Positions 57,696 through 64,000 of a stretch of DNA of 64,000 nucleotides are shown in pieces. A program made the position numbers and the translations under genes. Under the pieces are notes generated by a model, which had not been told where the DNA came from, searched no databases, and saw nothing but the letters and a program-made list of their open reading frames with translations. Positions within the stretch are counted from its first letter, which is position 1, and each line of letters begins with the position of its first letter. Origin of the DNA: JAFAFN01 sp963707555 (GTDB lineage: Bacteria > Actinomycetota > Acidimicrobiia > Acidimicrobiales > Microtrichaceae); contig CAVPQM010000010.1 in assembly GCA_963707555.1 (NCBI GenBank), positions 237,038 to 301,037 on the forward strand. Direction: 5' to 3'.

Positions 57696-59000
57696 CTACA
57701 GCTCGACCTGGTTGTAGATGCCGTACATCGCGGACACCATCGCGAGCGCCACGAACCCGACGACGACACCGATGAACAGGATCATGATCGGCTCGAACCA
57801 GGCGGTCAGCTTGTCGACCGCGTAGCCCAGCTCCTCTTCGTAGAAGCCCGCCGCGTTGTTGAGCTGGTCGGACAGCTCACCGGTCCGCTCGCCCACGCGC
57901 ACCATCTGGATGACGGCGTTCGGGAAGAGCTCGGTGGTCGCCAGCGGATCCGCGAAGCCCCGCCCCTCGAGCACGCCGTCCATGGCCGCGGTGAGGCGCT
58001 CCTTGTAGACCAGGTTGTTGGCGCAGTCGATCGACGTGGGCAGCGCGTCGGTCAGCGGCACACCGGCGTCGAGCAGCGCGGCGAGCACGCGGGTGAAGCG
58101 CTCGGTCGAGGAGTAGGTGACGACGGTGCTGACCATCGGCATGTTGAGCTGCAGCGCGTGCAGGTTGCGACGCCCCTTGGGCGTGCGGATGTAGAAGATG
58201 GTGCCCGCCACCATCGCCACCAGCACCACGCCCGTGATCAGGCCGGCGGTCGAGCCGACGAAGTCGGCCAGGTTCATGAGCATGCGGGCGGGCAGCGGCA
58301 GCTCGGCGCCGAAGTCGGCGAAGAACTCCGCGAACTTCGGGATGGCGAACAGGACGATGACCAGCACCACCAGCACCGAGACGCCCAGCAGGATCATCGG
58401 GTAGATGAGCGCCTTGCGCACCGCACGGGTGAGCTCGACGTCGCGCCGGATGTAGGAGTGCAGCTGGTCGAACGCCTCGTCCATGCGACCGGTGTGCTCG
58501 GCGGCGCCGAGCAGGGCCATGAAGTACGAGGGGAACACGTCGGCGTGCAGGCTGAGCGCCTCGGTCACCGAACGGCCGCCGGTCACCCGGTCGAGCACGT
58601 CGCCCAGGATCTCCTTGAAGCGCTTGTTCTCGGCGTCCTGGCGCAGGTTGTCGAGCGCCTCGGTCATCGGCACGCCCGAGCGCAGGAAGGTCGCCATCTG
58701 CCGGGAGAAGTGCATGATGTCGACGAGCGGCACCTTCTCCTTGGTGATCTCGAGCTGCATGCCCTTGCGCTCGACGATCTTGGTGACGCGCAGGCCCTGC
58801 ACGGCCAGCTCGTTGCGGGCGTGGTTGGCCGAGGGCGCCTCGATCGTGCCCTTGATGGCCTCGCCGTCGAGCGACTCCGCCTCGTAGCGGTACTTGGCGT
58901 GCTTGACCTTGGCCTTCTTCGGCTCCTTGGTCTTCTTCGACTTCGGGGCCTCGGTCGGCGGGCCCTGCGGCAGGCCGCCCGATTCCATGGTTGCGCTCAT
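57696..59000 (-). CDS. pilC: PilC/GspF-type inner membrane platform protein
   Basis: 434 residues, intact. Lys-rich N-terminus, then two T2SSF domains: LVDIMHFSRQMATFLRSGVPMTEALDN and TVVTYSSTERFTRVLAALLDAGVPL, each with ERTGEL/EHTGRM-type motifs (GAAEHTGRMDEAF; RVGERTGELSDQL). Helices include YPMILLGVSVLVVLVIVLFA and EPIMILFIGVVVGFVALAMV. ATG 59000 overlaps the pilB stop (ATGA). Platform for pilin polymerisation. Confidence 0.95.
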   Translation of the reverse strand: MSATMESGGLPQGPPTEAPKSKKTKEPKKAKVKHAKYRYEAESLDGEAIKGTIEAPSANHARNELAVQGLRVTKIVERKGMQLEITKEKVPLVDIMHFSRQMATFLRSGVPMTEALDNLRQDAENKRFKEILGDVLDRVTGGRSVTEALSLHADVFPSYFMALLGAAEHTGRMDEAFDQLHSYIRRDVELTRAVRKALIYPMILLGVSVLVVLVIVLFAIPKFAEFFADFGAELPLPARMLMNLADFVGSTAGLITGVVLVAMVAGTIFYIRTPKGRRNLHALQLNMPMVSTVVTYSSTERFTRVLAALLDAGVPLTDALPTSIDCANNLVYKERLTAAMDGVLEGRGFADPLATTELFPNAVIQMVRVGERTGELSDQLNNAAGFYEEELGYAVDKLTAWFEPIMILFIGVVVGFVALAMVSAMYGIYNQVEL

Positions 59001-61024
59001 CGGGCACCTGCCTCTGCTGTCACGTCACCCAGATCGTTCGGCACGTTGCCCCCCGACACTCCGCTGCCCATGCTGATCGGGTCGTGCGGTTCGTTCGTCA
59101 TGGTCTTGGCCTCGGGTCCTGCGTCGGGGCCGCCGAGCTCGCCCGGGCTCTTGCCCAGGGCACGCTTGCCGGCCGGCAGCTCGAGCGGATCCTTCGCGTC
59201 GTCGCGGTCGATGCCCGGCGCGTACACGCTGCGGATCACGTCCTCGATCGTGGTCTTGCCGTCGACGACCAGCTCGAAGGCCTGGGCCTGCATGGTGCGC
59301 ATGCCCTCGTCGATCGCCACGGAGCGGATCTGGTGGTGCGTCGCACGGGCGACGATCAGCTCACGGATCGCGTCGGTGACCTGGAGCAGTTCGTACACGC
59401 CGACGCGTCCGCGGTAGCCGGTGTTGTTGCAGAGGTTGCAGCCTCGACCCTTGAGCCACACGGGCGGCTGGTGGCCGACCTGCTCGTCGATGATGCGGAT
59501 CTCGGCCGGCGTCGGGGTGTAGGGCGTCGCGCAGTTGCTGCAGATGCGGCGCAGCAGTCGCTGGCCGACGACACCGCTCATCGCGGACGCGACCAGGAAG
59601 GGCTCGATGCCCATGTCGGTGAAGCGATGGATCGCGGCGACCGAGTCGACGGCGTGCAGCGACGACAGCACGAAGTGACCGGTGAGCGAGGCCTGCATGG
59701 CGATGCGGGCGGTCTCCTCGTCGCGGATCTCGCCGACCAGGATGACGTCGGGGTCCTGGCGGAGGATGCCGCGCAGACCGTCGGCGAAGGACATGCCGGT
59801 GTCGGACACGGGCATCTGCGAGATGCCGTCGAACTGGTACTCGACCGGGTCCTCGATGGTGACGACGTTGCGGGTCGGGTCGTTGATCTCGGTCAGCGTC
59901 GCGTAGAGCGTGGTGGTCTTGCCCGAGCCGGTCGGGCCGGTGCACAGCAGCATGCCGAGCGGCGCCTTGACGATCTTGAGGTAGGGCGGCTCGACCGTGG
60001 GGTGCATGCCCAGGTCCTTGAGGCTGATCAGCGACTTGGTCTTGTCGAGCAGTCGCAGCACGACCTTCTCGCCGTGCACGGTGGCGACGGTCGAGGTGCG
60101 GATGTCGATGGGGCGACCGTCGACGGTGACGCCGAACTGGCCGTCCTGGGGACGGCGGCGCTCGACGATGTTCAGGTTCGCCATGACCTTGATGCGACTC
60201 GCCAGCGCGGACGACATGCGGCTCGGCAGCGTGATCGCCTCGGTCATGGCACCGTCGATGCGGTAGCGCACGCGGACGGCCTTCTCACCCGGCTCGATGT
60301 GGATGTCGGACGCGCGGCTGCGCACACCCTGGGTGATGACGCGGTTGACGACCTGCACGATCGGCGCGTTGTCGTCGACCGCGAAGGCGTCCTCCTGCTC
60401 GCGCTCCTCGACGGCGGACTCGGTCAGCTCGAAGGCCTGGATGTGGGCCTGCGCGTCGTTGAGCACGTTGTAGGCCTGGTCGAGCAGACGCTCGATCTCG
60501 CTGCGGGTGCCCATGAGCAGACCGATGCGCTTGCACTTCTCGGTGAGCTCGGCGATGGCCTGGGTGTTCAGCGGGTCGGCGATGGCCAGGTAGATGCGGC
60601 CGTCGATCTCTCGCAGCGGGACCACGGTGTGGCGGCGAGCCATCTCCTCGCCGACGAAGTCGAGCACGCCGCGCTCGGGCTTCTCGTTCGGGAGGTCGGC
60701 GAGCGGGATGCCGAACTGCTGTGCGAGGGCCGCGGCGAGCGCGGTCTCGTCGACCTTGCCGAGTGTGAGCAGCACGTCGCCCAGGCGGGCGGCACCCTCG
60801 GCGGTCGGGTTCTCCTTCTGGTGCTGGAGCGCGGCGATCAGGTCGTCGGGATCGACCGAGCCGAGCTCGAGCATGACCTCGCCGAGCTTGGGGCGGTTGC
60901 TCCCGACCCAGGAGTCGATCTCGGTCGCGAGGACCGCGGCATCAGCGCTGTCGAAGTCGATGGAACGACGACGTCGACCCGACGTGCCCCCATGCTCGGA
61001 CTTCGGCTTCCTGAAAACTGCCAA
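58997..61024 (-). CDS. pilB: PilB/GspE-type pilus extension ATPase
   Basis: 675 residues, intact. N-terminal MshEN-like domain (RLGDVLLTLGKVDETALAAALAQQ), SRASDIHIEPGEKAV, Walker A CTGPTGSGKTTTLYATL, Walker B DPDVILVGEIRDEETA, His box GHFVLSSLHAVDSVA, and Zn-binding CSNC and CNLC pairs. TTG 61024 is used; upstream GGGAG (9 nt). It drives pilus assembly with PilC. The long C-terminal tail (about 60 residues) is unusual and low in complexity. Confidence 0.95.
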   Translation of the reverse strand: MAVFRKPKSEHGGTSGRRRRSIDFDSADAAVLATEIDSWVGSNRPKLGEVMLELGSVDPDDLIAALQHQKENPTAEGAARLGDVLLTLGKVDETALAAALAQQFGIPLADLPNEKPERGVLDFVGEEMARRHTVVPLREIDGRIYLAIADPLNTQAIAELTEKCKRIGLLMGTRSEIERLLDQAYNVLNDAQAHIQAFELTESAVEEREQEDAFAVDDNAPIVQVVNRVITQGVRSRASDIHIEPGEKAVRVRYRIDGAMTEAITLPSRMSSALASRIKVMANLNIVERRRPQDGQFGVTVDGRPIDIRTSTVATVHGEKVVLRLLDKTKSLISLKDLGMHPTVEPPYLKIVKAPLGMLLCTGPTGSGKTTTLYATLTEINDPTRNVVTIEDPVEYQFDGISQMPVSDTGMSFADGLRGILRQDPDVILVGEIRDEETARIAMQASLTGHFVLSSLHAVDSVAAIHRFTDMGIEPFLVASAMSGVVGQRLLRRICSNCATPYTPTPAEIRIIDEQVGHQPPVWLKGRGCNLCNNTGYRGRVGVYELLQVTDAIRELIVARATHHQIRSVAIDEGMRTMQAQAFELVVDGKTTIEDVIRSVYAPGIDRDDAKDPLELPAGKRALGKSPGELGGPDAGPEAKTMTNEPHDPISMGSGVSGGNVPNDLGDVTAEAGAR

Positions 61025-61307
61025 GTTCCTGTGCTCCCGGTCGTGCGCACGGGACGTTGCCGGTCCCCTGCCTCGAAGTTCATGGATAACGCTATCGGCG
61101 TTGCATCAAACGCCGTCGTGCATCGATCTGATGCTCTCCGGAGGTTCGCCCCGATCTCCGGCCGCAGTGCAGTGTGAGGGTGTGTTGAATTGGTGTCAAC
61201 CGCACCATTGTACCCACGCGCTACAGAAATTCACCTAGAACCCGAACGTGGTTCAGTTGTTTGCGCGCGCCAGTTCCGTGCCGGCGGCGGGTCACACGAC
61301 CGTGTGT
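61025..61307 (-). promoter_or_regulatory. pilB upstream region with candidate promoter elements
   Basis: This 283-bp gap is AT-richer than average. On the minus strand it has TACAAT (61212-61207) and TTGACA (61199-61194), the latter inside a dyad gttga/tcaac (61184-61200). Neither has a convincing partner hexamer at 16-18 bp. It must hold the promoter for pilB-pilC and the end of metF. No small gene seen. Confidence 0.35.
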
Positions 61308-62180
61308 TCAGCCGGGGGCGAGCCCGAGGTCGGCGACCATCGAGAGCAGGACCTCGGAGCGGTTCAACCCGTACAGGTGCAGTCCCGGTGCGCCGCCGTC
61401 GAGCAGTCGCTGGGCCAGCGCGACGGCGGCCTCGACGACGATCTTCTGGCGGTCGGCCTCGCCGGCCTGCTCGACCCGCTCGGCCAGGTCCTCGGGGAAC
61501 GTCGCCCCGGACATGGCGGCCATGCGACGCACGCCTGACGGGTTGGACATCGGCATGATGCCCGGGTGCACCGGCGTGGTGCTCCCGAGCGCCGTCAGGT
61601 CCTCCATCATGCGGAAGTAGTCATCCGCGTCGAAGAAGAACTGGGTGACGCCGAAGTCGGCGAGGGCGAGCTTGTCGGCCAGGTGACGGCGGTCGGTCGC
61701 GGTGTCCTCGGAGCGGGGGTGCAGCTCGGGGTGCGCGGCCACGGCGACGCTGAAGTGGTCGCCCCGGGAGCGGACCAGTTCGACCAGCTCGATGGCGTAG
61801 GTGAAGTCGCCGGTGGCGGGGCTGCCGTCGGCAGGCGGATCGCCCGCCAGGGCCAGGATGTTGTGCACGCCGGCACGGTCGTAGTCGTCCAGCAGCGCCT
61901 CGAGCTCGGGGCGTGTGTGACCGATGCAGGTCAGGTGCGCCATGGCCGGGTAGCTGCGGTCGCGGTTGAGCCCGACGACCAGGTCACGGGTGCGGTCGCG
62001 GGTGGATCCGCCGGCGCCGTAGGTGACCGAGACGAAGCTCAGATCGATCGCGTCGAGCTCCTCGATGGCCCGCTGGAACTGCCGCTCTCCCGCCTCGGTC
62101 TTGGGCGGGAAGAACTCGACGCTCAGCGCTGGTCCACTCGATTCGGCCCTCGCTTCGAGGAGATCCACGATCCGGGTCAC
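61308..62180 (-). CDS. metF: Methylenetetrahydrofolate reductase
   Basis: 290 residues. Reduces 5,10-methylene-THF to 5-methyl-THF for methionine synthesis, with FAD. Family landmarks: LSVEFFPPKTEAGE (catalytic Glu), FVSVTYGAGGS, AHLTCIGHTRPELE, NILALAGDPP (commonly ALRGDPP), FTYAIELVELVRS, QFFFDADDYFRMM, VHPGIMPMSN. I chose GTG 62180; the open frame continues upstream through the 11- and 12-bp tandem repeats, which cannot be native coding sequence. Faces folD across a gene-free stretch. Confidence 0.93.
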   Translation of the reverse strand: MTRIVDLLEARAESSGPALSVEFFPPKTEAGERQFQRAIEELDAIDLSFVSVTYGAGGSTRDRTRDLVVGLNRDRSYPAMAHLTCIGHTRPELEALLDDYDRAGVHNILALAGDPPADGSPATGDFTYAIELVELVRSRGDHFSVAVAAHPELHPRSEDTATDRRHLADKLALADFGVTQFFFDADDYFRMMEDLTALGSTTPVHPGIMPMSNPSGVRRMAAMSGATFPEDLAERVEQAGEADRQKIVVEAAVALAQRLLDGGAPGLHLYGLNRSEVLLSMVADLGLAPG

Positions 62181-62233
62181 GGGCGGTGAGGTTACTCGTC
62201 CGATCGTCGGGGGCCGTGGCTCGTCGGCGGAGC

Positions 62234-62321
62234 TGCATCCCGGGCGCCTCCCGGGTGCATCCCGGGTGCATCCCGGGTGCATCCCGGGAGCCTCCCGGGC
62301 GCCTCCCGGGAGCATCCCGGG
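62234..62321. repeat. Eight tandem copies of an 11-bp unit
   Basis: Unit [t/c/a]gc[a/c]tcccggg, period 11, starting at 62234, 62245, 62256, 62267, 62278, 62289, 62300 and 62311. Only the first and fourth bases vary. It lies 54 bp upstream of the metF GTG. Each unit has a cccggg core. Confidence 0.9.
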
Positions 62322-62344
62322 CGCGGAATCGGTGGTGGATGTCC

Positions 62345-62416
62345 GGCTGATTCTCCGGCCGGATCTCCGGGCGGATCTCCGGGCGAATCTCCGGGCGAAT
62401 CTCCGAGCGGGCATCC
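62345..62416. repeat. Six tandem copies of a 12-bp unit
   Basis: Consensus gggcg[g/a]atctcc, period 12, from 62345 to 62416; the outer copies are degenerate. The minus frame reads repeated EIRP. Adjacent to the 11-bp array but with a different unit. Confidence 0.85.
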
Positions 62417-62768
62417 ACCACCTCCGGGCTCGTGGCGAGGAGACTGGGCGGGTCCCTTCGGGATGCAGGTCGCGACGCGTGCCGAAACCCTCAACCTCTG
62501 GTTGACCTCCACGTCGAGGTCGAGGGTTGGATGGAAGTGTCTCGAGGCCGGATCGAGCCTTTCTCACTGGGTGTCGGCAGATTTCCTGCCGCTACGGTGC
62601 GCGGGAAATGAGGGGCGTCGGTGGTCACCCCGCGCCGGCTTGCAGCGAATTGCATGCGCCGGACCAGCACCCGCCCCGCGCCGAGTCACAACGAACCGCA
62701 CGCCCCGGGACCACGCGTCTCGCCGCCCCGGACCCCTGCAGCAGACGGCGCCGCGCCGAGCCCGCTCT

Positions 62769-62930
62769 TTCGTCGCAACTCGGCGCGAGGAACCCCCTCC
62801 TCCCTCACCCCTCGCATTCGTCGCAACTCGGCGCGAGCGAACCCCCTCACCCCTCGGATTCGTCGCAGGTCGGCGCGCAGAACGAACCCGCGCTCACCCC
62901 TCGGATTCGTCGCAGGTCGGCGCGAGCGAC
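62769..62930. repeat. Four imperfect copies of a 42-48-bp unit
   Basis: The core ttcgtcgca[ac/gg]tcggcgcg begins at 62769, 62817, 62859 and 62906. Spacers contain cacccctcg. Too GC-rich and irregular for CRISPR repeats; no unique spacers. Confidence 0.8.
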
Positions 62931-63061
62931 CCCACCCCATCGCTCGCTCGACCTGACCCGATGCGCCGGCTCGATCATCGGCTCACCCACGAGCGGCTCA
63001 CCGACGAGCGGCAGCGCGGCAGGCCAGCCGACAGCGCGCCGGCAAGCCGCAGCGCGACAGG

Positions 63062-63919
63062 TCAGCCGGCAGCGCGCTCGGCGGCCTCGACCGTGTTCAG
63101 CAGGAGGAAGGCGCGGGTCATCGCTCCGACGCCCCCGAACTTCGGCGACAGCCACCCGGCGACCTCCGCGACCTCATCGGCCACGTCGCTGACGGTCTTG
63201 CCGTCGACGAAGCTGACGCCGGCGGCGATGACCGCCGCGCCGGGCCGGACCATGTCGGCGGTGATCATCCCGCCGGAGCCCGCGGCGGCGACCACGATGT
63301 CGGCCGTCCGGGTGTACTCGGCGATGTCGGCGACCCCGGTGTGCACCACGGTGACCGCGGCGTTGCACTCGGGTCGCTTCAGCGTGAGCAGGTTCGCCAG
63401 CGGTCGACCGATGGTGAGGCCGCGGCCGACGATCACGACGTGCTTGCCGGCGACCGGGACGTCGTACGCGTTGAGCATGTGCACGATGCCGCGCGGGGTG
63501 CAGGCGACCGGAGCGTCCTCGCCCATGACCAGCCGGCCGAGGTTGACCGGGTGCAGGCCGTCGGCGTCCTTCGCGGGGTCGACGCGCATGAGCGCGGAGC
63601 CGTAGTCGAGCCCCGGGGGGAACGGGTACTGCACGATGAACGCGTCGACCGCTGGGTCGGCGTTCAGCTCGTCGATCGCCGCCTCGACGTCGGCCTGGGT
63701 GGCGTCGTTCGGCAGGCGGCGGTCGACCGAGGTCATACCGATCTCGGCGCAGTCCGCGTGCTTCATCGAGACGTACTTCGCGCTCGGCCCGTCGTCGCCG
63801 ACGAGGATCGTGCCGAGGCCCGGTGTGATGCCCCGGTCGGCGAGTGCCGCGATGCGGGCGGCCATGTCGTCCTTGAGCGCCGCCGCCAGCGCGTTTCCGT
63901 CGAGCGAGATCGCAGTCAT
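63062..63919 (-). CDS. folD: Bifunctional methylene-THF dehydrogenase/methenyl-THF cyclohydrolase
   Basis: 285 residues, intact. Interconverts 5,10-methylene-THF and 10-formyl-THF with NADP. Motifs: GDDGPSAKYVSMKHADCAEIGM (Tyr and catalytic Lys), FIVQYPFPPG (usually VQLPLP), PVNLGRLVMGE, CTPRGIVHML, VVIVGRGLTIGRPLANLL (Rossmann), and WLSPKFGGVGAMTRAFLLLNTV (usually PGGVGPMT). The two substitutions are mild variants. ATG 63919. Supplies the substrate for the metF product next door. Confidence 0.94.
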   Translation of the reverse strand: MTAISLDGNALAAALKDDMAARIAALADRGITPGLGTILVGDDGPSAKYVSMKHADCAEIGMTSVDRRLPNDATQADVEAAIDELNADPAVDAFIVQYPFPPGLDYGSALMRVDPAKDADGLHPVNLGRLVMGEDAPVACTPRGIVHMLNAYDVPVAGKHVVIVGRGLTIGRPLANLLTLKRPECNAAVTVVHTGVADIAEYTRTADIVVAAAGSGGMITADMVRPGAAVIAAGVSFVDGKTVSDVADEVAEVAGWLSPKFGGVGAMTRAFLLLNTVEAAERAAG

Positions 63920-64000
63920 GGACCGAGACTACGTCGCCGCCCTCGCCCCATCGGTTCGACCCTCCCCCACCCCGCCCACTCCCGGGTCCCGTCCCGGCGA

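Larger units (their letters stand above)
62181..63061. other. Repeat-rich gene-free region between metF and folD
   Basis: 881 bp. Three repeat arrays (listed separately) and a final stretch rich in ggcagcgcg variants (about 63010-63075). All reading frames through it give low-complexity protein (EIRP, GESP or RRIRGV repeats), so no gene is called. Copies of the third repeat also occur inverted near 62680 (cgcgccgagtcacaacgaa). Promoters for metF must lie in its left end. Confidence 0.7.

Noticed and set aside
61308..62567. N-terminal extension of metF through the tandem repeats
   Set aside because: The extra residues are repeat-encoded, and the family N-terminus starts at GTG 62180.
62769..62930. 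Possible CRISPR array
   Set aside because: Only four imperfect units, spacers are themselves repetitive, and no cas gene is present.

Overview
The window is very GC-rich DNA (roughly 70 % by eye) with GTG and TTG starts and many 4-bp ATGA/GTGA gene overlaps. DUF2510 tails, a MoxR/DUF58/TgpA-type transglutaminase cassette and a type IV pilus operon without an outer-membrane secretin point to an actinomycete. The ASPIC/UnbV FG-GAP proteins and an RnfD-like protein fit the class Acidimicrobiia best. That assignment is inference. No rRNA, tRNA, CRISPR array or insertion sequence was recognised.

Layout. 1-2.0 kb: two prepilin-like genes, the second running off the left edge and carrying PKD domains. 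2.2-6.3 kb: MoxR ATPase, DUF58 protein, transglutaminase-like membrane protein. 6.4-7.6 kb: a DUF559-type gene with a perfect 25-bp inverted repeat on one side and two 58-bp direct repeats on the other. 7.6-9.7 kb: PAS-PAS-GGDEF-EAL protein. 9.8-10.5 kb: Phd/VapB-VapC toxin-antitoxin pair. 10.6-13.6 kb: FG-GAP/ASPIC lipoprotein and an LppM-like DUF2510 lipoprotein. 13.8-25.6 kb: two convergent operons for a surface glycan (sugar transferase, acyltransferases, two DegT aminotransferases, flippase, glycosyltransferases, SDR, Gfo/Idh oxidoreductase). 25.7-29.0 kb: a secreted subtilisin-VWA protease followed by a propeptide-like lipoprotein. 29.0-39.5 kb: a glycosyltransferase, an FG-GAP lipoprotein, an RnfD-like/FG-GAP fusion, a PQQ-type beta-propeller lipoprotein, a DUF2510 protein and a GT-C-like membrane protein. 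39.5-61.0 kb: type IV pilus machinery (prepilin peptidase, PilT, major pilin, two related lipoproteins, a 3,706-residue prepilin-like adhesin, a PKD minor pilin, a PilX-like protein, PilC, PilB). 61.3-63.9 kb: metF and folD, separated by an 880-bp repeat-rich gene-free stretch.

How the genes fit together. PilB/PilC/PilT/PilD assemble and retract a Gram-positive type IV pilus. The very large PKD/PA14/Gly-rich prepilin-like proteins look like pilus-borne adhesins. The glycan operons supply surface polysaccharide, and the FG-GAP and PQQ-like proteins are predicted on the outer face of the membrane. metF and folD serve one-carbon metabolism.

Sequence quality. About 35 single-base frameshifts interrupt otherwise clear genes between 1 and 41.8 kb; none is seen from 42 to 64 kb. 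Those I inspected closely are restored by one base, so I treat these genes as intact genes with consensus errors and give their full extents. If the shifts are real, many would be pseudogenes.
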